NCBI RefSeq assembly: GCF_030247195.1
Contig: NC_080672.1
Coordinates: 392,539,037 to 392,603,036 of the forward strand
Direction of reading: 5' to 3'
Length of the DNA: 64,000 nucleotides
From: Topomyia yanbarensis
Lineage: Eukaryota > Arthropoda > Insecta > Diptera > Culicidae
Shown: piece by piece, positions 12,005 to 22,668 of the stretch
Position numbering within the stretch: the first letter of the stretch is position 1
How the letters are laid out: each line of letters opens with the position of its first letter
Made by a program: the position numbers and the translations under genes
The notes under the pieces: model-generated
The model's database searches: none
What the model was told of the DNA's origin: nothing
The model's input: only the letters and a program-made list of their open reading frames with translations

Positions 12005-12639
12005 AGAGATGATCGGGTACGACTTTTTTAAACCAAAATCCGGATCCGACCCAAATCCGACAGATAGTGGGTTGGGCTCGGGTTTTTGAAGTATAAAGGC
12101 ACGACCCAGCTTCCTTCGCGGAAACGTCCCAATTTCCACGAGTCTAAAGAATTGATTAAAAGCTCTCTGTGTTTTGTGCACCCACAATCGGGTTTGTGGA
12201 GGTTTAGAGTCGTTCCGGAAACTACACTGGAGATTCCGAAATATCTCTACTGGTTCGTATACTATACTATCTGAAGCGAAAGAGATTATATACCCCATTC
12301 ACAGACTAACATTCTGACGTTGATGTTGTAATATCAAGAACATGTCAGACCAACCTCTGCTATCAGCTTGACCATGCCAAATCATTACGCGGGTGTCGTC
12401 GTGAAAACTGTCAAATAGAAGTTGACCTGATGCGGGGCAGGCGGAGATGGAAGGACGAAGAAGACTTCCCGATTTTGTTATTTTGCGAGGAATTCCAAGC
12501 AAATATTAATGATTTCCAGTGTCGATGCGGTACAGATTTCTGGCGATGAATTACTGATTTGTGCCGAAAATCATAGAACTCAAACATGACATGATCGGGT
12601 GAGATATTTTGGAACATTGAGAATTCAACAATTGAAAGG

Positions 12640-12733
12640 TTCTAAAAGAATGATCCCTAAGTTATTGCAACACAGTAAATCTGATCTGTTCTAAAAGAAT
12701 GATCCCTAAGTTATTGCAATACAGTAAATCTCA
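12640..12733. repeat. Tandem duplication, 49-bp unit, about two copies
   Basis: The unit beginning TTCTAAAAGAATGATCCCTA at 12640 is repeated at 12689 with one or two differences, and the second copy is cut a few bases short. This is a recent local duplication. Confidence 0.9.
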
Positions 12734-13448
12734 TTTATAGGTTGGATGAAACCAGATTTTTAAGATAATTTCATAAAATATACTAGCACAGGTCAACTAT
12801 CGCATACGAATAAGCATCATGTCAATACGCTCCTAAAATTGTAGCATGATAGCTAAATGGATACTTTTGCTATAAATTGTTTCTTACGAAATTTAATAAG
12901 CTCAAACATTGAACGAACCCAATCTAGCAAAATATGTAGGTGCAGGACAATCTGAAAAATGGTTGTGAGATCAAGCATAACAGAAGGTCAAGTTTCGTAG
13001 CGGAATGTTGCATATCCTAAAACATCCTCAACTTCGAATATGCATTACTGCATGTGGCTTCTCGCTCATCTTGTCCACTCTGTTGGGGCGATACGTAAAT
13101 ATATGAATGCTGATAATTCACGTGGCGTAATACTTGAAACGTTACCAGACATACACACGCACAGTACCAACAACCAGCATCATCAGAGAAAACGCTACTA
13201 GTATAGCCGATCAGCACGCAGACAGTCAGGCGTAGATGAGCACGAGTCACAACAACGCATACTACGCGCCACCAGGGAGGCCTGGTTCCACCGCCATCAT
13301 CTCGCAGCCGGCCACCGTGGAAAGTGGCATTTATAAAAACAACAGTTATTTTCACTTTAAATTCACTGGTCGGGAACGACTTTGGCTGGTTGTTGTTTGG
13401 CGATGATTTCTTTCAGCTTATGTTTTCTTTTTCGCTTCCCTCGCGTCT

Positions 13449-13469
13449 TTCTCTCTCTCTCTCTCTCTT
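13449..13469. repeat. TC/CT microsatellite
   Basis: An almost uninterrupted run of CT dinucleotides. Confidence 0.9.
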
Positions 13470-13994
13470 GTATGATTGGTATGGTGCGGGTGGCTTGGTC
13501 CAAACGGAAACGATTTGGCAGTGATTGAAGATTGCAATATATATGAACTGCAATGAGCTTCATATTTAGCTAAAAAGCCTTATTTGATATGTGAAATAAG
13601 TCGGAACGACAAATGGCACGGCGCTCTTTCATACAAAAGTCGGTCAAAACCTCAAAAGTGGCCCGAATTTAATGAAAACTTTACATTGGGGTAATTTTGT
13701 GGCGCTGAATTCATATTTGATGCAAATTTTTTATTTTTTTTTTTGCCTCAAAATTTTGGTACTTGGGGTGGTTTGAAAATTTAACATTTACGAATATCAA
13801 GTGCATTTTATTTGAAAATTTATCTTCAAAAAAATGAATGAGTTATCAGGAATTGAAAAGAAACACCCGTGAAGATCTTTTAACAGATCATAATTTAGCG
13901 CAATCGAGAAGTGACTTTGCTTGCAGTCGATAAGTATCAAGACTCGAAGAGTGCTTTTTCTTTGATTTTTATCAATATTTTTACGCATTTTTAA

Positions 13995-14891
13995 CCGTTG
14001 TGTGTCCGACGCGGTACCCGGGTACCTTTTTAAGTTTCAATTAATGAAATTCCTATGTTTTATCCATAGCTGGAAATTGAAACTTTGTGACATCTTAGAA
14101 CATCACTAAGTCAAGCTTTTGGGTTAATAATATTGTTGATATAGTAAGGGTGGGAGTGAGGAGGGGCTCCTGAATTTTTCTACCACGTAACAGGCCGACG
14201 TGGGTATCCGGGTACCCACAAAACTAAAATGCCCATAACTAAGGTAATATCCAACCGATTTCGATACCTTTGGCCGTTGTGGATTCAGGAACTCATCCAA
14301 TTTTGGACTTGTAAAAATGAATCGGGTTACTTCATTCGGTTCCCAGGAATCCGGGTTTCCGGAAGCAGGTTCCTGTGCAGGGGTACTATTTCCGAACTTC
14401 AATGGAATACTAGCAATATGGGTATCAAAATTCTTGGAATTGCATCAGTAGGCTGTATCTCGTGGTTTTGGAACCATTTGGTGATTTGACTCCGGAACGG
14501 ACATGCCGGAGGAGGTTCCCGTGGGGCCGTAAGTGGTCATTCCATTCCAATTCTATTTTTCAAATTGCCATAGGGTCCCGTAACAATAAAAAATAGACAT
14601 CCGAGACAATTTGAAGAGTTTTGATACTCATATTGCCAGGACATTATTAAAATTTACAAATCATATCCTAGTACTGGAACATTACTCCGGAAAATCCGGA
14701 TTACCAAAAACCAGATCCATTATTCCGGTTCTATTGTACAGAATCAAAAAGTGGACGAGTTTCTGAATCCAAAACATCCAGAAGTGTCCAAATCGGTTAA
14801 AGGAAGCCATAGTTATGAGCATTTCAATTTGTGGGTACCCGGGTACCCTCGTTGGCCTGATAGAGGTGTTTTTTTGTTGGACACATAACTG
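13995..14891. mobile_element. TTAA-flanked TIR element (897 bp)
   Basis: TTAA at 13991-13994 and 14892-14895 flanks imperfect inverted ends CCGTTGTGTGTCC and GGACACATAACTG. Inside both ends lies the palindromic motif GGTACCCGGGTACC. Internal arms ('cccataactaaggtaat..ccg' against 'cggttaaaggaagccatagttatgagc') are also inverted, so it folds back. No transposase. TTAA targets suggest piggyBac- or Kolobok-type mobilisation. Confidence 0.8.
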
Positions 14892-15164
14892 TTAAGGGAT
14901 AAGAAGGAGCATGCTTCTCGCAACTGTCAGTATTCAAATTTGATGATGTGGGAAGTGAATCAATTTTCGATTCACCAAAAGTACGAGAAAGAGTGAAATT
15001 GATCTGCACGCATTAATGGTTTGATAAAAAATAGTGGGAACTTACATTCTAGCAAAGTCCACACAATGAAATCCAATTTTGTACTACCATTTATAAAAAA
15101 AAATTTTTTACATAGTAGAACCGCAAGAGCGTGCTACATCTAGACTTTTAAATAATCAAATACG

Positions 15165-15790
15165 ATGGACTTATAATCAGATAACAATGGTTTGAACTCA
15201 TTGGGTACGAGTCAGTTTTGCCAACTCATGTGCAATACCGTCAGAGCAGAGCATTACATCTGATACCTATTCCCTGTCAGATAGTGTAAATATTAGACGA
15301 TTTCCTACATTACGTATATGCAGATTTGAGCTATTTAAGTATTCCTTCAATTCGGTGCCTTGCAAATTAATATCTGAGCTTCCCCACATTATGTGGCCTT
15401 TGCATCACAGCCGATTATAAGTGGAAACCCATTTCTGTCTCATAATGATATAACTCTTTTGAAATCATCAGAAGGTGATGACTCATTATTCGGCAAATAT
15501 GCTGAACAATAGATGTATTACCTGTTCATGTTAACAACAGTCATAGTGATTGTGACAGCACAAATATCGCGATTTGTGAGGCCTGGTATAAAACATGCGT
15601 CAATAGCACTATTCACAAGTATACATGTACGAGGCAATTCACGTGCATTTGTTATGCCACTGAAAGCTAGGAAGACGGGATTAGGTAGCTTTCCAACATA
15701 GAAGTTTCGTTTATTGATATACGGTTCTTGAACCGAAGCAATGCAAGCTATTCTTTCATGCATAAGTCAGGATAGATTCATAGTTGATGT
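15165..15790 (-). pseudogene. Relic of a LINE endonuclease domain (LOA/I-type)
   Basis: The minus-strand frames give a broken apurinic-endonuclease-like domain. An N-terminal part reads IACIASVQEPYINKRNF (15745 downwards), the usual 'QEPW/Y' start of the fold. The middle reads HIMWGSSDINLQGTELKEYL, then LIFTLSDRE and VSDVMLCSDG, matching the Asn/Asp-rich core and 'D..L' region of the family. A frameshift and at least two stops (after DRE and TRTQ) break it. Clade assignment is from remembered motif style only. Dead element. Confidence 0.75.
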
Positions 15791-15799
15791 ACGTTTATG

Positions 15800-16220
15800 T
15801 TGAAGATTAATTTATATTACTCAAACCACACAAGATCACAGCACTACATATTTCATCACCAGCATTTATTGTAAAGCAACTAGAAGATACTACACACGTT
15901 GGCTTATAATCGCCAATAGCGAACCCCGAACTGGGTGTTAGGGACTTGACCATTATTTGATTATTATCTACTGTGTTAGAGATTCGCTTAATGCAGCAAG
16001 GGTATAATCCGCGACACTCCTTGCGCGATTGGCACATTTTAGTCATGCCAGCTATTCACTCCTCGGCACGGAGAAACACCTCGGCTTGGAGACTCCTGCT
16101 TTGAGTCACCTCTTACGATGGGGGAGCAGGAACTCAGTGGATCAATTCTTGACTGAGATACTTCAACTTGCCAGATGCCATACGGCCTCTAGGCTGGTTT
16201 TGTCCGGACTGTTATAAACA
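15800..16220 (-). pseudogene. Upstream part of the same LINE relic
   Basis: Upstream of the endonuclease relic on the same strand lies an open stretch (16046-15807) and, before it, 'gaggtgactcaaagcagg' and 'aagccgaggtgtttctccg' (16120-16060), phrases I associate with the region around the ORF1/ORF2 junction of mosquito LINEs. No domain is recognisable in the 79-codon frame. Confidence 0.45.
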
Positions 16221-16254
16221 TCCTAGTGGTCTACATCCACATCTGTTTTTGGGT

Positions 16255-16625
16255 TAATTATTTGCTAAAATACTTCGAGAGATTTCAGACCGCCGGATAC
16301 CACACGGCATTCCACATTACATAAAAAGTCTATGTTAAGCTAACACGCCTTTGAAAAATATAGCAAACAATAGTGGGCCTAATTTGCTTCCCTGCGGAAT
16401 GCCAAAAGAGGGGAGAAACATTTAAACCTAGCTTTATAAGCAGCACTCTGTTAGTCAAGTACGATGACAACTACGAGTGTACTGAAAGCTCCTAATCGCA
16501 ATAGTTTGTTATGCTCAATTTTATTTAAAGCAAATGTGTTGATAACGTTGACCTGTGCTTTGTATTCCATAGCTGACAGATGGGTAAAAGAGAGTTATAG
16601 TCAAATAAATCATCGAGGGATATTC
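16255..16625 (-). pseudogene. Relic of a LINE reverse transcriptase
   Basis: Minus-strand frames include HNKLLRLGAFSTLV followed, after a shift, by an RT motif of the type GIPQGSKLGPLLFAIFF (about 16410-16360), which is the conserved 'PQGSxLGPLLF' block of jockey-like reverse transcriptases. Frames are shifted several times and the catalytic YADD block is not present. It may belong to the same insertion as the endonuclease relic, rearranged, because it lies upstream rather than downstream of it. Confidence 0.7.
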
Positions 16626-16639
16626 ATTAGCTTTAGAGT

Positions 16640-17326
16640 TAAGTGAAGAATACTCTAAAATCGAAATTGTGATAATTTTTCTAAAATATCAATGTTTGCC
16701 AATTACTTCACGAAGTTTGGTAACTACTGACAGCGTGCTTCGATTAAGGTTACACCTTATGAAGCATGCACGATTTTTTTTGCTTGTCTGGACGATATTA
16801 ACAATTTATGTTTAAGCCGCGATTGTGTGCAAAGCTGATCCCCTCAAGAAAGTTGTTCTAAAAACGAAGCGGGTCCGGGTGTAAAGTTTTGTTGAAATAT
16901 TTGGCGCTAAATGTAAATATTTGACACTAACTCGTCTATCAAACGTTCTCTATAATACGTCTTCAAAAACCTTGTTCGGAAGGTCTTGGCCGTGGGAATG
17001 AGATTAATTTTGGTTCATAGTAATCATAAATATGATACAACCACCAAAAACATACAATTAGGTATCGACTCTTCAATTACGACAACTATCCAAAAACAGT
17101 ATAGGCAATCGAATCACATGTGTTTTTCTTGTTCTAGAATTGTTGAGTGCCGTCAAAATACAAATACTAAGAAAAATAAAATTGTTATCCGTATTTTTGC
17201 AATATTCGATTTTTTTAAATACATATTATAAACACACAGGATAAATCTGGTCTTCCAACGCTGAGAGAACATAGTTCACAAGATATAAAGAATAGGAAAT
17301 GTTTCCTTGATTTATAATACTTCGTG
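16640..17326. other. Stretch without a gene
   Basis: AT-rich DNA. One 81-codon frame (16986-17231) has no recognisable features. Confidence 0.5.
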
Positions 17327-17340
17327 CCATCATAACTATT

Positions 17341-17504
17341 TTTTTATTTCGATTATAGAGGTTTTAACCTTAAGGTCATTCGCCTCTTCGGGTTAGAAAA
17401 ATCTCTTATGAAAAATTTCTAACCCTATGTGCGGGGTCGGGACTCGAACCCAGGTGCGCTGCGTACAAGGTAATCGATTTACCAGCTACGCTACGCCCAC
17501 CCCT
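17341..17504 (-). mobile_element. tRNA-derived SINE, apparently full length
   Basis: Read on the minus strand, a tRNA-like head has an A box TAGCGTAGCTGG and a B box GGTTCGAGTCC. A body follows with the inverted phrase GGGTTAGAAA...TTTCTAACCC and a tail ending AATCGAAATAAAAAAA. Perfect 14-bp target duplications (CCATCATAACTATT) lie at 17327-17340 and 17505-17518. Transcription would be by RNA polymerase III from the internal boxes. The clean duplication and intact boxes suggest a fairly young insertion. The family is a mosquito-type SINE; I do not assign its name. Confidence 0.92.
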
Positions 17505-17559
17505 CCATCATAACTATTTGTCTATACAGTGCCGACTCGATTTTATCAGCCCTCGATTT

Positions 17560-18125
17560 TCAGGGCATCAGGCAACTAGCAGTTGGGAAATTGGATTCTG
17601 AGATGATTACGACTTTCATTGGTTTAGTTTTCGATAAAAATACACTGAAAAAAATTCACACAAGGAAAAGTTTGTTTCAAATAACTTTTTTTTCCTTGAA
17701 AGTGCCCAACTTGAATTTTTGACGGTAGGTAGGGAACATAATTACCTATCTTAAAAATAATTTCATCCAAATCAAAGATAGTTTTTTTTGTAAATCGACT
17801 TTAAATTCGTAAAATCGATCTTTTTCAGTATAGGAGTCAATGAAGACTTTTTTCAATATTTTTATATAAAATTTGACTAATTTACTGAAAATCACTCCAA
17901 CAACATTTTTTGTAGGATTTGTCATTTTTAGACTGCCATATGAAAAAAGTGGTAAAAAAAAGTTTGACCCTTTTTAAAAGAAGTCTAGAGCATTTTTGGA
18001 AAAACAAGGAAGCAAAGTGGCTTTTTATGACAAAGTCTTCATGAACAGAAAGTATCGTTAAAATCTGAGACGATTCTGCCAACTCTGAATACGATTTAGC
18101 GTGAAATTCGTCAAATAGTAAAGAA
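17560..18125 (+). repeat. Interspersed repeat family A, copy 1
   Basis: About 570 bp shared with 40399-40985 (reverse complement) and 43450-44050 (same strand). One border is CAGGCAACTAGCAGTTGGG, a small hairpin; the other is '..gcg.gaaattcgtc'. The phrases 'aagtttgaccctttttaaaag' and 'catttttggaaaaacaagg' are shared by all three. The frame at 18199-17882 lies mostly in it and is not considered a gene. Superfamily unknown. Confidence 0.8.
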
Positions 18126-18447
18126 GAAATAGCGAAATCTGTGGCAAAAAATAGTGATCCGGCAATTAAGCTGATAAGATTGGCTTTTCTAGGCATCATT
18201 CTAAAGGCCGGTTGTTTGGAGTTTAAATGACTCTCAAAATTTATTTTCGATTTTCATACCTTTTATATTTTTTTCCTAAATGTACCATACCTAAAGCTGT
18301 ATTCGCCAAATTTTTGAGTCAATCGATTGAAAAATATAAGTGATACATTTTATTGAACCGTACAACGTCTTGAAAATCTGTAAGAATTTGAGTAACAAAA
18401 AGTTTTTGTTCATTCTAATTTATCTCGTTTTAATAGGTTTTACAATG

Positions 18448-18498
18448 GTAATTTGACAACACATTTAGTAGAAACGCCTAAATGTGTTGTCAAATTAC
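18448..18498. repeat. Perfect 21-bp hairpin with a 9-nt loop
   Basis: The arm at 18448-18468 (GTAATTTGACAACACATTTAG) and its exact complement at 18478-18498 flank the loop TAGAAACGC. A longer, imperfect inverted pair (17592-17606 with 18510-18525) surrounds it, so it probably belongs to a larger fold-back that includes family A copy 1. Confidence 0.9.
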
Positions 18499-19111
18499 AT
18501 TCTATTACCATAGCAAATCATCTCAGGAATCCAATGGTGTATTTCGATTTGAGTAATAATGAGGACCGTAAACCGGGTTGACATTGATCACTTTTCGTAG
18601 TAATCATTACATATTTTTAGTCGCAACACATTTTTTTTCAAGTTGAATATTTTTAAACCATGTACTGATGTATGGAGAACAAGATTGGATGGTTTTACCT
18701 AAAATTGTCCGCTTACAGCTATTTTTCCAAAAATGATTCCAAGTTGAAGTCCGTTTTCGTATTCCGGGGTGACTTTGATAACCTGCATTTTCACCCACAT
18801 TAAGTTATCGATGTCAATGTTTTTCATTCAAATGTTTGTTTAAAGTAATTCTGGAAGGTACTCATTGTTAAATTGATGTTAATTGATATTATACAAAGTA
18901 TTTCAATGTACTGTAAAATTCGAGTAAGCAAAATTCGTATAATTAGTGTCCAACTAGAATAAAAGATTCTGAAAACCTTTAAAACCACCAAAATTGTTTG
19001 TTTCAGTGCTTTATCAATATACAAAAAATTTCATCCATTTTAACGCGTTGGAATATTGAACAATAAAAAAATGTTGCGAATTTTAGCTTAAAATAATTTG
19101 AAATAATTGCC

Positions 19112-19131
19112 AACTAGTTTCCCAAAAAATT
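19112..19131. repeat. Target-site duplication, left copy (retroposon 2)
   Basis: AACTAGTTTCCCAAAAAATT, 20 bp, is repeated exactly at 21204-21223. Confidence 0.92.
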
Positions 19132-21203
19132 TTTCTTTTTTTTTTTTTTTTTTCGAGAGTTGTCCTACTGGAGCTGTAGAGCTAGGTTCTCGGAAGGGCT
19201 CCCCGTCAGAATCACATACTACAATTTGCAGACGAGACAGGCAATGTCGCCCAATAAAACACTGCAATAGGCCAATTGTAGCGGGCCGTGATTCTGAATG
19301 TGATATTCATTGTACGGTTCAGGCATGTGCGGGCGTAGGGAATCGCGTGTATCATCGCGAAGGGCTCGAACATTTGTACGTTAATGTGCTCGATCGCGTG
19401 TGCGTTTGTATGTCGCGTGTGCTAACGTGTAACTTCGCGTGCATAAATTCTATTTCATAACCGTGTGCCTTTCGCATATTCGCGTGTGTTCTAGAATAAT
19501 CGCGCGCGGACCGTGAATCTGATACTTAATTTTTTGTGTACGGTTCAGATTCCAGAAGGAAGTGGGTTCTTCCATATCATTAGAGTTCCCAATCATGTCG
19601 TCGTAGAACGCGTGCTCTAGTGGATATGAGCTTTATTTTTTTTTTTTTGATTGGTCCAACTGAATGTATAGACCTAAATTGCTAGAATGAAGGTTAAAGA
19701 TTTCCGGACGTGACCGATTCATGATCGCGCATTTGCGGGTTGGCGTTTGAGATCGCGTTTGTAACTTCGTAAGTACTAAAACGTTCACACAATTGCCGCA
19801 GTGTTATCAAGTTTACGCGATCGCGGGCATAGGTGTGCGTAGATGATCGCGAAGGGCTTAAGCGTTCGTATGTTGACGTGTTTGTCGCGTGTATGTGACT
19901 TCGCATGTATAAATTCGATTTTGAAACCCTGCGGCGATTCATATATTCGCGGACCGTCATTCTGATCTTTAGTTTTCGGTGTACGGATCACATTCTGACA
20001 GGGAGAGAGTTACCCCATATCACTAGAGTTTCCGGTCATGTCGCCATGGAACGTTTTGTCTAGTGGATATGGTAGTTATTTTTCAATTTTATTATTTTTT
20101 TAATAATTAACAAGGACCTAGATTGTTTGTACCGAGGATAGATACTTCCGGACGATCCCGATTCATGATGGCGCGAGCGCGGGAGTTTGTAGGTTGACAC
20201 TTGAGATCGTGTTGGTAAGTTTATGAGTGCTGAGATTTTCACCTTATCACCGGGGTGTAATCATGTTTGCGAGTTCGTATGTTGCTTGGAAAATCGCGAG
20301 GGGCTCTAACGTTTGTGCGCTGACGTGATTTTGTAACGTATGTTCTTGAATGGTTGCGCGAACCGTGAGTCTGATATTAAATTTTCAGTGCGCGGTTTGA
20401 ATTCTGGCAGAGAGTGGGATCGTTTATATCGATAGGGTTCCCGGTCATGTCGCCATGAGACGTGTTGTCTAATAGGTATGGGCGTATTTTCTTAAATGGT
20501 CCAGCTGAAGGCATGGACCTAGGCTTCTAGGATCAAGGATAGACTTTCGGACATGACCGATTCGTAATCGCGTGCACGATGGCATTTTTGTAGGTTCCCG
20601 CTGAGACCGCGTTTGAGAATGTGTGAGTGTTAAGACGTTCACTATCACCATCTTTGTTGACCCAGCTGAAGGCGGGTGTAGAATGGCAGTATAGGACTCG
20701 AAAAGAAGAAATAAAAGACAATATATGAGAGACGTAATAGATTAGATAGGTACAAGATACAGCTGAAGTTATGATCATCACATGAGACATACATTAGTAC
20801 TTCAAACACTACTAATACTTGAATAGCCAATCACCACACATAGCACATCCTTTCTCAATTATCTATTTGTTACTGGTTGATTGTTGGTTATGAGCTGGTG
20901 AATAGAGGAAAGGTATAGAATAGACAAAAGGCTCATATCAGCCCTCCCGGCCTCCCCGACACACCACTATCGAGGCGTATTGTAATCAACATCTTGAAGC
21001 GGGCTTCTTATATAAATCAAATCCTCAGTAGTCATAATGTTTGGTGGAATATTAACATGAGAACTAATTAACCTCTAGTAGTAGAACTTGGTACAAATAA
21101 AAACTAAAAAGAGCGAAGGTCCTTATATTTAGATAACTCTATTGAATATATTGTGGCTTGATGATGTTTACAATACCGTCAATCCCATCAACCTGCGAGA
21201 GGG
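19132..21203 (-). mobile_element. GATCGCG-rich retroposon, insertion 2 (about 2.07 kb)
   Basis: It starts with a T-rich run (poly(A) on the minus strand), has its own perfect 20-bp duplication, and sits inside the DNA element above. From about 19150 to 20795 it matches insertion 1 almost base for base, with the same three tandem units (landmark 'atgtcg.cgt/cat.gaacg' near 19601, 20041 and 20452). The distal 400 bp (20796-21203, the 5' head) differs from insertion 1 but matches 45235-45475, 51415-51525 and 1885-2275. No conserved ORF: frames such as 19107-19460 are not preserved in insertion 1. It is best seen as a retroposed non-coding RNA. Confidence 0.87.
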
Positions 21204-21376
21204 AACTAGTTTCCCAAAAAATTGTATTTAAAATGAATAAACTCTTAAAAGTAAATTTGGAACATCCCACTCTAAAGGAAAATAAAAACTCGCTTGTAAT
21301 GTATTACTCTTGCTCAAATCTGAGATTTATTTGTTTTATAAAAAACAGACATTTTACGAAGCTTCGTGAAAATAAG

Positions 21377-21441
21377 GTAAAGTCAAATTTTGTACCCAAA
21401 AACCGAACAATACAAGTTTTTGTACCCAAAAACCGAACAAT
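21377..21441. repeat. Short direct duplication
   Basis: TTTTGTACCCAAAAACCGAA occurs twice, about 28 bp apart. It lies within the right part of the split DNA element. Confidence 0.85.
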
Positions 21442-21603
21442 ATACTCAAAAAGTATAACAAATCAGTATTTTATAAGTTTAGAGTAAAAATCATTTCAAA
21501 TTAAAATGATTCTGTAGACTATTCTGATTTAATAAGCGATCTACGAAAAAAGTTTCGAGTGATCAAAGTCACCCCGATGATCAAAGTCACCCTGGTTTAC
21601 GGT

Positions 21604-22583
21604 ATTTAAAAAGTTACCAATGAAATCAATGCAACTATGTTGTTCAATGCGGACTTATTTGCATTCAGAGTTTCATCTCTTTATCGGTAAAAGCGTGTTG
21701 AAGGATCTCAACTAGTACAACTGACGTAGCATTTTATAGAGTTTTTAAAAATCATAGTATCACCTTGCACCGTTTTGCGACGAAGGTTGATATTTGTTCA
21801 TTTCATTCATTGTTAAAATTAGTTTTTCATGGAAACGCATGGCATTTTTTGATTTCATGAAGTTTTATATTTTTATTCACCGGTGGATTTTTTTTTCTGA
21901 ACGCTGCTTGTAAATTCGGGGTTTGGGCCGATTTCCTTGATACAAATATAAGTATGCCTTAACCGTCTTGCAACTATGGCTCGTGTTCCTACATTTTCAC
22001 ATTTATCTGCAGTACAGAAAAATTCAAATAAATAGAAGCCAACGATGCAAACTAACTGATACTATTATTATATCTTTCCATAAATCCTATCTCTTTGGTA
22101 GGTTTTGTCCGTTAGCTTTACAGGTGACTGATGTGTGTTAAACGCGTGAGTGTGTGATGTGTTCTTTTCTACCCGATTTTTGGTTATTGGCCAGTGATGC
22201 AACATTTATTTTCAAGTGAAAACTCCCTATTGAATCTCTCAGAAGTAACAATCCAATTCAAAACCTCCCTTAATAATTCACTTTCAAATTGACGAGAGTT
22301 TCATGTAGCAAAGTATGCTCAGGATATTTTTTGCACGAAAAACTAAGTCAGTACCCATAAGGAGAGATATTCATATCATCATTGGAATTGAAAATCAATG
22401 GAAGAGTATTGAGCGGCTTAGCTGCAGTATGCATCGTATGAGCAACTGTGATTAGAGCAGAGTAGGGCATGATTAGAGATCTTCATCAAAATCAAATAAA
22501 TCTGTCATCTTTTAATAGCTTTGGCAATAACTATAAATAAATAAACCAATAAAGGAAGAATTTAAGGTATTCTATCAAACACC
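21604..22583. other. Stretch without a gene
   Basis: AT-rich, with no exon-like frames and no terminal repeats found. Confidence 0.5.
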
Positions 22584-22587
22584 TTAA

Positions 22588-22664
22588 CTGCCGCTATACG
22601 CATACATGTCCCATGTGCTATGGGATTCCCTATACACATGGGACAATTATGCGTAGAGCGACAG
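22588..22664. mobile_element. 77-bp TTAA-flanked palindromic MITE
   Basis: Almost the whole element is terminal repeat: CTGCCGCTATACGCATA on the left and TATGCGTAGAGCGACAG on the right, then CATGTCCCATGTG against CACATGGGACA. TTAA flanks it at 22584-22587 and 22665-22668. The same ends, with over 1 kb between them, bound the element at 48695-49798, so this is a minimal deletion derivative of that family. Confidence 0.88.
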
Positions 22665-22668
22665 TTAA

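Larger units (their letters stand above)
12024..13990. other. Stretch without a recognised gene
   Basis: It contains a 49-bp tandem duplication and a TC microsatellite, listed separately. A plus-strand 56-codon frame at 13236-13406 has rather coding-like composition (MSTSHNNAYYAPPGRP start) but a poor Kozak context and no obvious donor, so it is not called as a gene. Confidence 0.5.
18565..21603. mobile_element. TIR DNA element (ACCGTAAACC ends), split by retroposon 2
   Basis: The left end ACCGTAAACCGGGTTGACAT, then 'tgatcacttttcgtag', and the right end 'ctacgaaaaaagtttcgagtgatca..' finishing CCTGGTTTACGGT are inverted repeats. At the right end an 18-bp step (GATCAAAGTCACC) is duplicated. 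Removing the insertion at 19132-21203 and one target duplication leaves about 950 bp. No transposase seen. Confidence 0.78.

Noticed and set aside
13236..13406. Short plus-strand gene MSTSHNNAYYAPPGRP...
   Set aside because: Composition is appealing, but the start context is weak, there is no donor or homology, and a competing 112-codon frame lies on the other strand.
17425..17500. tRNA gene on the minus strand (A and B boxes present)
   Set aside because: It continues into a SINE body and A-rich tail and is flanked by a 14-bp target duplication, so it is a tRNA-derived SINE head.
19107..19460. 117-codon plus-strand frame
   Set aside because: It begins in the target duplication and poly(T) of a retroposon, is not intact in the sister copy, and no protein family is recognisable.
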